64,000 bases of DNA from Hydractinia symbiolongicarpus (Eukaryota > Cnidaria > Hydrozoa > Anthoathecata > Hydractiniidae): the NCBI RefSeq assembly GCF_029227915.1, contig NC_079876.1, forward strand, positions 27,315,828 through 27,379,827, read 5' to 3'. The position numbers and the translations under genes were made by a program. This document shows, in pieces, positions 31,061 through 42,589 of the stretch; the stretch's first letter is position 1; the number at the start of each line of letters is the position of its first letter. The notes beneath the pieces were generated by a model. The model saw only the letters and a program-made list of their open reading frames with translations. It did no database searches and was not told the DNA's origin.

Positions 31061-31209
31061 GTAACTACTTTATGTGGATACAGCATAGGTAGCTTGATGG
31101 AAAAACAGAACATTTGCCTTAATCCTAGGGTAAGCTGGTCAAACCTAAACAGTAATGGAAAACTTACGCAGTAACACAAAGCAACTGAACAACGACATGT
31201 GATGAAGGA

Positions 31210-31262
31210 CCGAAAGCTCAAACAAGGTCTTATTATAGTAGCGAACAAGGTCTTATTATAGT
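31210..31262 (+). repeat. 24-bp tandem duplication
   Basis: ACAAGGTCTTATTATAGTAG occurs twice, 24 bases apart, next to the MITE. Confidence 0.7.
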
Positions 31263-31282
31263 AGCAAAAGCAAGAAGATACC

Positions 31283-31459
31283 TTAAGTGGATAAATTTTC
31301 GCGTGGATTAATTTTCGCGGTTTTCGCGAATTCTGGCCATTTTCAAATTTAGTCCACGCGAAAATTTTAAAGACCCTTGATTCGCGAAATTTAATCCACG
31401 CGAAATCTTTAAATTCTCGTCTCGCGAAAATTAGTATACGCGAAAATTTATGCACTTAA
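31283..31459. mobile_element. MITE with TTAAGTG..ATAAATTTTCGCG inverted ends, inside the DIRS element
   Basis: The left end TTAAGTGGATAAATTTTCGC and the right end GCGAAAATTTATGCACTTAA are inverted. Symmetry extends outside into ATACC/GGTAT. TTAA at both edges could be a target duplication (piggyBac/Kolobok-like) or part of the TIR. Internal CGCGAAA/TTTCGCG words recur in both orientations. It interrupts the DIRS pol between RNase H and recombinase. Confidence 0.7.
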
Positions 31460-31460
31460 G

Positions 31461-31720
31461 GTATGTAGAAATAGAGGTGACACATGAGTACCAAACATTA
31501 TTTATTTTCGCAACATGAAATACTTTTAACCGGAAGTTGAATGTTGCTGACAGCCAGAACAATTGCCGGAGAAAGTACATCATTATGGGGTTCTTAGTAG
31601 TACCTTTACTAGGCATAGCAACAGCAGCAGTTTTGTTACAAAAAACAAACTTTTTTGTTGCGCTACAAAGGTGCGCACCGAACGGCGGAGAGTAAAACGC
31701 AAAGTGCCTCTTTAAAATTT
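31461..31720 (-). pseudogene. DIRS RNase H remnant
   Basis: Frames give INFKEALCVLLSAVRCAPL, then SKGTTKNPIMMYFLRQLFWL and SATFNFRLKVFHVAKINN, matching the DIRS RNase H pattern. Stops lie between the blocks. The frame runs into the MITE right after AKINN. Confidence 0.65.
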
Positions 31721-32113
31721 ATGTTTGAAGTACTGAGGGACGGGTAGTCTACTAACAGATATGAGCAGAACCAGTCACCTAAAAAGTATGCACCGACTGA
31801 TGAATGCATGCATCAGTTTTAAGTTCAGTAACAGGACGTTTCTCATGGAAATCACACTTCCCATTAAACTGCTGAAGGAAATCATGCCACCACAACTTGT
31901 CTCCGTGGAATTCGAGTGTCAGTCGACAACTTCTTAGGATGCAAGGATAACGTGAGTTCCACTGTATTCAAACAAATACCTAGAAAAACGGAGACATGGA
32001 GGAACTACCTAAGAAGGACTAAGTTCACAACCTAAAGAGAGCAAAAAAGAACATAAAGTGTCAAATGCTATCATCCAGATAAACAACTACAGGGAGAAAA
32101 CCCCTTCTAGTCA

Positions 32114-32760
32114 TCATCTGGCAGACTGTTGAGTGAGGCGATGGAAGATATCTGGCGCACTTTTTCCCCCATAAGGGGGTCTAGTGTCAACCAAATAAGT
32201 AAAATGCTTGAGTGCCAAAAAGTGCCATTTTAAGCCTATTGCCGACCAATTAGGAGGGTGTACTGGGACAGATCTGTACGCATGTCGTAAGTCAACGTTA
32301 GCCATATAGTAGCCAGGGCGCAACAAGCGAGCAGCATCATCAAGTGTTTGGAATTTTTGCTTCTCAATGTTAATGTAAGAGTTGACACCGAGATCCGGAG
32401 GCATCGAACAATCGTGAATGCGGCGGAGGTACTCACAGTCTGCTTTTGGAATTGCGTCAAGCGCGCTAATAATGACAGGCTTAAATGGCCAAATTTTTTA
32501 GTTATCTGCAGAAATTTCCTCCTTAAGAATTGTTTCTACTTTGTCAAAAGCATTTCAGCTGGTTTGAGTTCTGCATCCTTTGGAAGGAGCTGGAAACCAT
32601 TGATAACACCAGATAAAAGAAACTTATTATCTGGGTCATCAGCCAACTCATTATTCCAGAGATTATTGTTAAGTGGAGAAGAAAATTGAGATAGTCAATT
32701 GTCTCCTGGCACCCCGTGTGCATGACCAGCATGTAGCTTGGCCACAAACATGGGATTCAT
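32114..32760 (-). pseudogene. DIRS reverse transcriptase remnant
   Basis: Minus-strand frames give ALDAIPKADCEYLRRIHDCS in one frame and VNSYINIEKQKFQTLDDAAR, GYYMANVDLRHAYRSVPVHP, and TYLVDTRPPYGGKSAPDIFH in another. VDLRHAY is motif A of the RT. The catalytic YxDD region should lie further downstream but I did not find it. A stop lies upstream within the finger region. Confidence 0.75.
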
Positions 32761-33784
32761 TCTTCCTATTACAAACATGGGCAAAACGACAATCTTGCTT
32801 AGTGCAACCCTAAAGTCATTTGTAGTTACGGCAAATTTCATGCCCCTCATTGAACCAGAAGAAGGTACAGCCTAACTCGGCATAAGCATCACTTCATGGA
32901 GGTGGCTGTTGTCAAAACTCCATGGATAAGTGTGCTGAAGAATCCGATATTCATCGTCATACTTTAATACAGACTGCCAGGTGTATTTACGAGCCAACTC
33001 CATGATTTTTATACTATATGAAAGGTAGTCGTGGGAGCCTATTACAAGTTAAAAGTTTGTAGAAAATACGTAAATTGGCAATAGAATATTCTTCAACCGA
33101 AGTAGATTCAATTTTTTCCTTCTTTTCACCGACAGACAAAACAAGCTTAGCTTGATAACCAGAGTAATATAATGACTTTTTCCTCTTCCACTAGCCGCAG
33201 ACAAGACACAAAATCGACAATACGGAGTGGTTCACCTTGGCCGGTGTCAGAAGTTCGGATTGGTCGAAGAAACAGCTCAGAGCTCCGCTGCTCCTGTACC
33301 CTAAAAATGGCCGCCAACCCACGTTGTTATTGAGGTGTAGGATTATGGGTACCAGCGCTCCAATCAAAGTGGACATAACGTCACGGACAGACAACATATT
33401 TGATCCGAAATGGTTCAGCAAAATAGACGCAGAAGGAGGAATGGCGGATTGGGTGCTAACGTAAATGGCAAAAGATGCTGCTCGTAGATTCCGCAGGGAA
33501 GCTTGACGTTCTGCTACCTGACAACGTAGGCGATGTTCTTCGTCACCAATGCTTCCCTAAACAGCTCTTTCCTCTGCCTCCAAGGCAGCCAGCTTGCAAC
33601 GGACACAATAACGGGCGGTGGATGGCGATTTATTCCTTTCTTCTGTTGATGATGCTGTTGTTGTGATGGTGCGGAGGAGTAGGATGTTGCATAGCGTATG
33701 GGCGCGTTGCTGAAGAAGAAGAAATGGTACCTTTGGCCTGGGACTTCTGCCTTTCGTCAGTTGTGCTCAGCTGCTGTTTATCGT
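32761..33784. other. Unassigned stretch upstream of the DIRS RT remnant
   Basis: Minus-strand frames without clear homology, possibly gag debris of the DIRS element. A GC-richer stretch lies near 33480-33690. No feature can be supported. Confidence 0.3.
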
Positions 33785-33900
33785 TTAGTTGTAAGGGAGA
33801 ATTGTGCTGTTAGAGGCATTTTCTCTGGAGGAGCACAACCTCTAGCTTATTTCTGAAGACCTAACAGGTTGAGTTCATCATTGCGGTTGCTAGCCACGTG
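33785..33900 (+). repeat. Tail fragment of the structured repeat family at 33.8 kb
   Basis: GGGAGAATTGTGCTGTTAGA, then the hairpin GGAGGAGCACAACCTCT, ACCTAACAGGT, the terminal GAGTTCATCATTG (33871-33883) and GGTTGCTAGCCAC. It follows the 16.7 kb copy closely. Confidence 0.65.
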
Positions 33901-34799
33901 ACGTAAAGGGGGTCCAAAGGTATCTGTTGATATCTTTTCCCTGCAATCTTGTGATGGACATCGGAGTCCAGCATGTCTGGAAGTTCGCTTCTTTCTTTCT
34001 AGCGCTACTGCTACTTCCTGTGGTGAAAATACTCTTGCACAGCTTTAAAACAAAAAATCAGTTTCACATGTATTGTACCATATTGAGAAGAAGAACTGAA
34101 GAGGAATGGGATGAAAAGAGCATGGCCTATATATAGGTAAAACTGCAAACCTAGTGACCAGAAGTTCTTAGAGGTCAGCAGTAGGAGCCAACCAAAACAA
34201 ATCATCCGCACTGCTGTGTGAGGACTTCAAACTGAATTTAAACTTTCATAAAACTTATGAGGAACTTAAATCGTAAGAAGTGATAAAGCGCTTACGAAAA
34301 TCGTTCTTTTGATCTTCATACTAATTATCTTTCTTCATTTTAGACGAGGGTGTGGATGGATCAGAGGACCTTTTTTCATCTAGTGAAAGCTGACAATAAG
34401 CCACTCCAAAGGGAATTCAAATGTAGTAGTTTTTTGAGAATATACAATTATGTTGATTTTTTGTGTGCTATCGAAGGTAATTCTTGATAGAATTGATATC
34501 ATTAAGAAGTACTTTGAAGAAAGAAACTTTTGCGGTTTTAATCCAAGTATCTTCCAGCAAAAGTTCCTACCTTTAAAGTAGCTAGATCAGCGTAAACCTG
34601 TGACCAAACCTAATTTCGCTAATGTTCGTAAGAATTTGGAATCGCTGACGGTCTACGTTAGCAGATGTTGAGTCCCTGAAATTGAAACTGGAATTTACGT
34701 GTAAAACGTCTTTTTCAAAATATACTTTAAAGGAAAAAAACTTTTGCGTTTCGCAGGTGTCGCGGGAAAAAAACATTCGCGAATGGGTAATAAAAGAGA
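33901..34799. other. Non-coding stretch
   Basis: No coding frame supported, no clear repeat. Confidence 0.35.
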
Positions 34800-35005
34800 A
34801 GATTTAACCGTATGCACACACAGGCCAGTCTGTCTCGTCGCATTTAGGACTAAATATAAATCTTTCCAAACGTAGTCCTGTCCAAGGTATTCTTCCGTAT
34901 GCACACTTATGCTGTTCTGTTTCGTCATATTTAGGACTGAAAAGAAAAATTCGGAAGTAAATCTTTCCAAACGAAGTCGTGTCTAAGGTATTCTTCCCTA
35001 TACAC
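34800..35005. repeat. Two-unit tandem repeat of about 100 bp
   Basis: The words CGTATGCACAC, CATATTTAGGACT-like, AAATCTTTCCAAACG and GTCCAAGGTATTCTTCC recur in the same order (34808-34900 and 34897-35005), with a third partial match (GAGGACTGAAAAGAAAAATT) near 35148. Confidence 0.65.
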
Positions 35006-35339
35006 ACTTAAGGCGGATTTCCACTTCCAAATTCTTTGACGGGAACGGGTATTGGGGAAATGATCACGTGAGCATGCAGAAATGATCATGTCAGCATGCG
35101 CAGTTCACTTTTTTTGCTTTCGTACGAAAAATTTCTCCTGTTGTTTGAGGACTGAAAAGAAAAATTCTGAAGCAAATGTTTTAAAGGATAGAGCGGTTTG
35201 CAAATGCTCTCCACCTATTCTCAACAACAATTCATGTTATATTCTTTGTTACGTTCGCTGTTGATCCGCTTTTTCTTTCTTTCTTTTACATTTATCATTA
35301 CGTTTATAAAACCTATACTTCCAGGGTCATGGGGGAGGA
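35006..35339. other. Short non-coding gap
   Basis: Apart from the partial third unit of the preceding tandem repeat, nothing recognised. Confidence 0.35.
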
Positions 35340-36006
35340 AAACGTAAATCCGAGCGGTTTTGTATTACCCCAGCTAGTTCATTCGAACCAGTTTTCCGTC
35401 AATACCCAGAGGGTAAAGAGTTCAGCTCACTCTTCTCTGGTAACTTAAAAGAAGCTTAGCAAGGGGGTTTGCTTTCAGCTTGTCTTTGGGTGTAACGACC
35501 CCACTTATTACCCCAGTTCAGTAAGGTGCCCAAGTTTACTAACTTTGTCTTCAGGCTTGACAACCCTGCTGTCCTTAGTCAAAATATGTACAGGCTGGTC
35601 CTGTCATGACAACCTCCTGTGTAAGGCTGAGTGTTGGGGCCCTGTAACACATGTGGAAAGCTACAGCAAGAGTCACAAGTTCTGGCGCACAGGAGGGTTT
35701 TTATTTAATTCTTTTTTATATTATATATTTTTGAGATATACATTTTTTCTATTTGTGTTTGTTCTGTAACCAGTCTGTTTATGTTGTTAGCTCTGTCTTG
35801 TGTCGTATTGTTTGTGATTGAAGGATTGTTTTTTCTCTTTAAGATTTTCTCAGAGAATAGTTATAGGTCCAAGTTGAACAGTACTCATGCTTGTAATAAG
35901 CAAGAAAGTGTATTCAGCACCTTCTTCTGGGAGCCTAATCCTAATTTTATTTACACCCACCGTCCCTGTAGACAAGATACTTCAGTACAGCTTGCTGTAT
36001 TGTAAA
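35340..36006 (+). repeat. Dispersed structured repeat, copy B (matches 13969-14350 and 24.1-24.56 kb)
   Basis: Modules TTACCCCAGCTAGTTC, TTAGCAAGGGGGTTTGC with GGGTGTAACGACCCC, and CAAGTTTACTAACTTTGTC precede the conserved stem-loop: CCTCCTGTG (35613-35621) pairs with CACAGGAGG (35688-35696) around TAAGGCTGAGTGTTGGGG. The 3' part to CAGCTTGCTGTATTGTAA is nearly collinear with 13969-14350. This copy has GTATTGTAA once, so it represents the empty site of the element at 14351-15545. Confidence 0.75.
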
Positions 36007-37389
36007 CCCTGTCATCAATTGTTCATGTTGTTTTAGCAATAGGGAAAGAAATGACAAGGTAAATCTGAAATTAAGAGGGATGGAGCCTTCTTTTTTTAAT
36101 CAGTATTCCAGCTGCATGTTATATTGTCATTTTTATTCACTACCAAAAATGAGCAATTTTTGAACGCCTCTCAAAGTTTTCTAATGTGGCCATATTCCAT
36201 TGGTGAATAAATAACTGGAGATAAAATCTGAAGTGAGTCTGACTCATCAGTTTAACTGCGTTTTAGAGGACGATTTAATTTTAGATGACGCATATTGATA
36301 GTAGTCTTTTGTAAATAACTGAATTGTATATCCTCTTTAATAATATTTATTTGATGTAAGCGTTAAATTGTTCACATATGGATGAGTTTGCAGATGAAAA
36401 ACCATGTATGCCATTTGTTCGAAAAGTGGAAGTGCATTTGTGGGTATAACCTTGAAATACATGGTGATAAAATCTAGTGTTTTGAAAGAATCCAGATTCA
36501 CAATTTTCAACGTATTCGCTGAGACTGCAAGCGTGATTGTGGAATAGAACAGATGGAGCGACTTCAGCATGTGTATACAGCGAAGCATTCACATTTTTAC
36601 GTCCTTCACTGTGGTGAATTACGTGGAAGCCAAAACAGTGTACATGCAATGGACAAAACCAATAAAACGAACGTCATCCCACTCTTCTAGACTTGTGGGA
36701 ATACTTTATTACACACCTCTGTTGGCACATCATCGTAGTAACACTCTTGGTTCTGCCCTTGTCAATGGTGAACTTTCTAATGGACCGGATTTGTCTGCCG
36801 TGATTGGTAAAGTGAAGTGCACGTCCTTATTTCGCAGCGGTATAAGAGTGCTCGATCACAACAAGTGACTCGGGAAGTATGTTATTACTGTGTATGGATT
36901 TTACGAATAACGCTAAATACAGTAACAGTTCCAACAAATCGTGTGCTGACGAAATTATGGCATCTATTACTGCTCTTATTATTGCTGTTTATAAGCAAAA
37001 TCTTACACATGTTACAATAAAAAAGCACCAGAATTAATTTCCGGAACAAACTGAAGATTTAACAGTTGATAAATGAATATATTGTATTCATACAGCTTTA
37101 ATTGCCTACAAATGTTGCGCTTGGACTTGACCCTTCTCAAGATATACCAACCTTACAATCACAGTTCCCTGACGGAATACCAGGCTTAAATATCAACACT
37201 TCTTTTTCCTTGATATCGTCTCGCTTTTCAATACATTCTCTCAATTTTTTATTATATTGATTACTATCGACTACTTGTGTACTTCGCGATCTCTTTCCAA
37301 AAGCCCACAATCCAGATGCAACATCGAATACATTTTTCAACTCGAGAAAAAAAATATACTCTCTTCAAAATTTTAACATAAATATGCTT
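36007..37389. other. Non-coding stretch
   Basis: A 99-codon plus-strand frame (36569-36868) shows no recognisable domain. Nothing else is supported. Confidence 0.3.
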
Positions 37390-37570
37390 TTATTATCAAT
37401 AGTCGAAAAAGCCAATGGAAAAATGCCACTGAGGCAGGATAAAAACGCTTCCTTTGAATTTTGATGACGTCAACAAACCTTGTTTTCACGTTGCCTCTAT
37501 TGTGTAGAGCTGAAACTGCTGATCAATTATTTGGCCTCAAAGTACCATGTTTATATTAAATGCCTTTATC
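37390..37570 (+). repeat. Partial relative of the ACTAGTCG-ended element
   Basis: AATAGTCGAAAAAGCC, AGGCAGGATAAAAACGC, TTTTGATGACGTCAACAAAC and TTATTTGGCCTCAAAG match the 26.95 kb and 39.9 kb copies in order. Confidence 0.5.
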
Positions 37571-39345
37571 ATTTCAGAGTATTTTAACCGTTTTTATGTG
37601 AAAACTCCTATTTTTACAAAAATATTTTTTTGGTAATTTTTTATGAAAGTTTGCGATTTTTCTGGTATCGTGATTTTTTTTTACTCTAGTATTATAATCC
37701 CATTTAGGCACACATATATATATATACCCTGGGGCCACCAGTCTGAAATTCGATTCTTTTATTTTCGGAATCTGCCAATTTTTTGTGATGTCTTGGTTTC
37801 TGTTAACTTTGAGCAAACTTAGAGCGGGGGAAAATTTTTTAGGCGTCTTGATATACTGCTACAATATTGGTCATGTTTTTTCTTTTCTACCTCCTCATTA
37901 AATTTGAAAAACATGCCATACTTTATTCGCAGCTTATCTTTAATATTTGGGTGTAATGTTTTCCTTACAAACTGGGCATTTTAAAGTGCCTCCCCTTCCA
38001 CATTTTTAATTAAGCAACGTAAACGTGTCAAACAGTTCTCTTTTACATTGTACACCTAATATTTTAATAGCTACAGCTATAACCCTCCAAAAAATATGTT
38101 GAGACAACTCCCGAAGTATGTCAAAATAAGGGTTCCCCATCCCCTCCCCCCTGTATCAATGTTGCCTTACTAGAGACTCGCTCAGCACAGGCAGCTACTA
38201 CCCTCAACCTTGAATTGTGGTGAGGGGGACGAAAATTTGCAAAAAAAATCAGTTTTTCTCATAATTTTTGAGGGGGCTTGTAGCTATATCAATTTATATT
38301 CGGCTCTATTTTATTTGAACCTGCAATATAATGTCGTTTGCCTTTTTTTCTTTGAAGTAGGCAATATCTTGTCATAGCCCTTTGGCTAATAATACTGGCT
38401 ACCTTACAGTAGTAGCTATATTTTACATTGGCAATTACTTTTTACTGTGTATGTATTATAGCTATAGCTACTGTTAAATAAACTTACACTTTCTCAACAC
38501 ATCTCTTTTCTCTTCAGTATAGTCTAAGAACAAGCTGGCTAGTTACTAAACGTTAAAGAGATCAGCTTCCACATATTTGGATGACCTGATGCTGTCTACG
38601 TTAGGTAGATATAAGTATCGTATGTAGAGCTTTGAGTAAAATGTAAATATTTAACTTCAGGTTGTCAAGAAGAATTGATAGCTGAATTAACAAGAGCGAT
38701 AAATTCATTCGGTAAGGAAAGGAATAAAGAAAAAAGTCAAATATCAGTATAGTTGAATATAAAAGAAATAACTTGGGGAACGTGTTTATCTTAAAAAGAA
38801 AAAAAAGGAATGTACCTGGTCCAAGTATAGGTAAGGGGAGAATCTTTACCAAACGTACCATTGGTATTGACTATATAACGCTGAAAGGTTTTGACATACA
38901 TACAGACTACCTTAACGCCAAGGTTTAAAAAAAGAAACTGTGGATTATTGTATTGTTCTTTCAAGGTTTGAAATTTTATTTATGCACAACAATGTCTTAA
39001 TGTATGAAAGGTTAACATACATAGCTACATTCTGACGTATAGCTGATAAGTGTGGCAAGTCCGTTAGAGACAACACCTCAAGAAAAGCAACATGTACATA
39101 ACTACCATTATGCCTAAATAATGCCTTTTTGACAATGAATTCTATAACTTATTATCATATTCAGTTACTGATAAATCACAATGGCAAACAGATGATGACA
39201 CGAATACTGCTGATAATAATAACGATGAACGTTATTCTCCATCAACAACTATAATAATACAGAGACTGTGTCTGTCCGTAACAGGCAAAGTGGATATCGT
39301 CATTTTCCTTTGATGTCGCCGAAAAACTTATGTCTAATATGTTAA
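37571..39345. other. Non-coding stretch
   Basis: AT-rich with T-homopolymers and a small TATATATA tract near 37715. No coding frame or clear repeat. Confidence 0.4.
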
Positions 39346-39962
39346 ACTAGTCGTTAGCCCGTGGAAAATCCACGGGTTCGCCCGTCCTTTTTATACCGCA
39401 TTGCGTGCTTCTCGCTATTGTGCAGCTAAGCTACCATTTTGTGTAACAGACAGACAGACAGATGTAGACGGGTATTATAATATAGATTACGTTGCGAGGC
39501 GACGTCAATAACACTACTTTAACGTCAGTATCCTATATTAAATTAATGAAGCCAACTAGGGTAACTAGGGATCACCTGGGACCAATTTGGGTAAGTTTCC
39601 CAAACCTGGGTCCCCAAATCCGTTTCGGAATGGACAGGTTGATGACGTCATCAAAAAACATTCAAACCTTAATTTCTCTGCAACCGTTTGTCAAAAGTAC
39701 ACGATCCTATACATTTTCATAAACAGCGTTTCAAGATCTATACGATAAAGGCAACAGGTAGACAAACTTCTAAGAAAACATTTTAAGGCTTTGACAGGCC
39801 ATCAGTCAGTGGTTTCAGCTCTACACATTAGAGGCAACGAGGAAACAAGATCTGAATTATTTTTTTCGTGAATGGGTTGCTGACGTCATCAAAATTCAAA
39901 TAAGCCCACTTTTCATTTTTATCCTGCCTTAGTGGATTTTTCGACGGGCCTTATCGACTAGT
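39346..39962. mobile_element. Non-autonomous element with ACTAGTCG ends, 617 bp
   Basis: It begins ACTAGTCGTTAGCCCGTGG and ends CCTTATCGACTAGT, whose reverse complement is ACTAGTCGATAAGG. CCGTGGAAAATCCACGG forms a hairpin, followed by ACGGGTTCGCCCGT. Inside are TGACGTCATCA-type words and the stretch shared with 26.95-27.43 kb in opposite orientation. No transposase. Target duplication not clear. Confidence 0.6.
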
Positions 39963-40257
39963 CTACCAATAAAAGAGGTTACATCAATTACATGCTAAAC
40001 TAATTATTTGAATAATTGTTTAGTTTGCCATTACAGTTCATAAATTATTATATACTACAATGGACTGGAGGAGGCTTATAAAAATTCTCAGTTTCAGAGT
40101 GAGTGTTGGTCTGGGGTATGTATTACTGACCTTTTACAGAAATATATTATATTTTACATCAAGTAATGCATCATTTTAGATTTCAACGATATTTTTTCAG
40201 AATGTGTAACATTGTTAACTAGTGCGTTCGGAGAGAAAAATCAGAAAAATAAAAAAA

Positions 40258-40524
40258 AAGATACAGACATGGGATGTCCACATGGCAGCCTCCAGTGCTA
40301 GATGGCAACAAAGCAGATCATTCATTACAGATGTTGTACTAAACTCTCAGATTATTAATACCATGTGTGACATTTGTCATTTTAAAAAGGCTATCCTCAA
40401 ATGTAAACAATGTTTTCATCATTTTTCTGCTAATTGTGATGTTCTTCTATACATGCATCTTATGCACTACACGATAGAATTTCATTTGTTGATGGATATG
40501 AATCACCATTGTTACCAACAGAAA
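40258..40524 (+). pseudogene. Cys/His zinc-finger-like fragment
   Basis: The frame reads ARWQQSRSFITDVVLN, then CDICHFKKAILKCKQC with further Cys and His (SANCDVLLYMH, MNHHC). CxxC-x8-CxxC-x6-C and His spacing resembles the zinc-binding segment of KDZ-type transposons or a B-box. It stops at 40525 and is followed after 25 bases by GAGTTTATCATTG (40549-40561), the terminal motif of the structured repeat family. Identity uncertain. Confidence 0.35.
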
Positions 40525-40904
40525 TGATTCCTTAAATGTGTACTGGTCGAGTTTATCATTGTGCCTTTACTTTGTAATTTTCATTCTAATGGTATATAAG
40601 ATGTGGATTAAGTGGATTAAGGACATGTTTAAAACTTCTGGAGAAAAGACTGAAAGTTTTTAGTTTCTTATCACGTTGTGTTAATATTTCAAAAGATCAA
40701 CTTCCAGAGAGTAAGTTTTATTCACGTTCATGTATATTAAAACTGGTAGCGACTTCTGAAAGCACGTTGAACATTTAAAACTACTTGACCACGATCTTAA
40801 AAATTTGTTGATGTATGGATTAATAACTGCTTATTAGGTGATTAAAATTTTCTAACACAGATCGAGAAGGAGCTATATAAGGGGTTTTCATTTCTATCTT
40901 TCTT

Positions 40905-41395
40905 GTTTCCGTGACTTTACATTCACAAAGATTACCCCACTGTCTTTAGGATAGTCCTGACCGACGGTTGGTCCGAAGCAAATGGCTGGTCAAAAGCGAC
41001 AACTACCTGTGTAAGGCTGAGTGTTGGGATCGCGTAACACATGTGAAAAGCTACTGCCATGTTCACAAGTCCTGGCGCTCGGGTGGTTGTCTGCCACATT
41101 TACAGTTTTATATTTATTTATTTTTATAGTAGATTCTTTGTTGTATTGTTGTCGTAATGTCTGTCTTCTGTTTTCACGTTGTCTGTTTTTGTGCAACGAT
41201 CGTTAGTTGTACGTATTATATTATTTAGAGAGGTTTTTTTGGTTCAATTACCTTGAATCTACAGACTATCCTTGAAAAAAGAGGGACTTGCGCTGCGCTT
41301 TGATCTACAATTTTAACTTCAAGGGTGTTTAGACCAGTTCCATTATCACAGCTTGCTGTCTAGTTATCTCATAATTATTTATAACCTAGGTAATG
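40905..41395 (+). repeat. Structured repeat family, copy at 41.0 kb
   Basis: The stem-loop GACAACTACCTGTG (40998-41011) pairs with CTCGGGTGGTTGTC (41078-41091), with G-U pairs and one mismatch. It encloses TAAGGCTGAGTGTTGGGA ... GTAACACATGTG ... CACAAGTCCTGGCGC. A T-rich linker, GAGGGACTTGCGCTGCGC and CACAGCTTGCTGTCTAG follow, in the order seen in copies A/B and 24.6 kb. A hairpin-like ATAGTCCTGACCGACGGTTGG lies upstream. Confidence 0.6.
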
Positions 41396-42589
41396 TCTGC
41401 TTCAAATAAACGAAAAATTCTAGTCCTTCCAGAAGAGTTGAAACGTTGATATGATAAGGTAAGGATTTAAGTTTTTTGAAAGAATAACACATATTTTATA
41501 TATAATAATAGTAATATATAATCCTAGCTTTCACAGAATGAAGAATGTATTAAAATTTACAAAGAAAATTTTTAAACCAGTGTAAAATTTTAAGTATCAA
41601 AGATATGAATAATAAACTACCATACAGCCGTCCTAAGAAAATAAATATTTAAGTATTGTGGCAGGCAAAGGTTTCAACATTTTGGACGAATGTACAGCAC
41701 GGTCTATTTACTTTCTTGTTCCACCTGGTAGAAATGCCCACAAATGACACCTAGTGAGGTACGACAGACAAGTAATGTCACAAAAGTTCGTACTTTGGTT
41801 GAGCAAGTTATTGGTCAGTTAAAAACATTTCAATTATTTATGAGCTCCCTATTTCCTTAATTTCTCACGCGAGTGATATTTTAATAATATATAGTGGTAT
41901 TTGCAGCTTATTGGAACCTATTTTTAAGGATGATAATATAAGTTACTCTAGCTCTATATTAAACTTTTCATTTTTGAAATTTCAAATATATTTTCTCTAT
42001 TTTGTTCTTCACCATTTAGGCTGACTGGAACAATTTTTTGTATTTTGGTCAGATTTTCTCCGGAAAACACAGATGTAAAGATAATCTAGTCTACTCAGCT
42101 TTAAATAATACTCCGGAGCTACCACTCTTTCCAAACAACTTTTAGGCCCTCCAGACATTCAAACCAAAATTGTTCATCAAAAATTAATCAGGAAATAACC
42201 AACAAATGAAAATACGAAAAAGTCACAATATTTGTAACCACTAATTCCCAAGTGACCTTGTATTTGATAGAAATAAGGTGAATTTCATATGGCCATTCTA
42301 AATGAAAATAATTCTCACTATCTGGTGTTTTTCCAATGACAGATACTGGACATTTTATTTTAACTGAGCCTTCTCCATAGCGATTCCAAGATTTTCAAAT
42401 TGAATTTTTTTGTGTTTTTTTTTTTCAAACATGTATTTTTTTTTCGCATGAATTTCATTAGTGATGTTTCATTTGCCAGGTCTGTATATTAGCTTCATAA
42501 GACATTACTTTATGAATGATGGAGTATTTTTTGTTGTGTTTTCTATAGATTTATAGTTTGTACATTATATAGTTTGTAAATGAGATGCT
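41396..42589. other. Non-coding stretch, possible further SWIM-gene debris
   Basis: AT-rich. Minus-strand frames near 42.06-42.36 kb look protein-like in places but match nothing I can name. Confidence 0.3.

Larger units (their letters stand above)
30215..32760 (-). mobile_element. Decayed DIRS-type retrotransposon (RT, RNase H, tyrosine recombinase)
   Basis: In minus-strand order: RT (about 32760-32114), RNase H (about 31720-31461), a nested MITE (31283-31459), then the tyrosine recombinase (about 31060-30215). RT-RNase H followed by a tyrosine recombinase and no integrase or LTRs defines the DIRS order. Several frameshifts and stops break the pol frame. The gag part and the terminal and internal complementary repeats were not found; short frames up to 33.7 kb may be gag debris. 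Confidence 0.75.

Noticed and set aside
36569-36868. 99-codon plus-strand frame
   Set aside because: No recognisable domain and no flanking gene structure.
41393-41450. ATG-initiated KRKILVLPEELKR segment resembling a CENPB-type HTH start
   Set aside because: Only about 18 codons before a stop and nothing following; too short to support.
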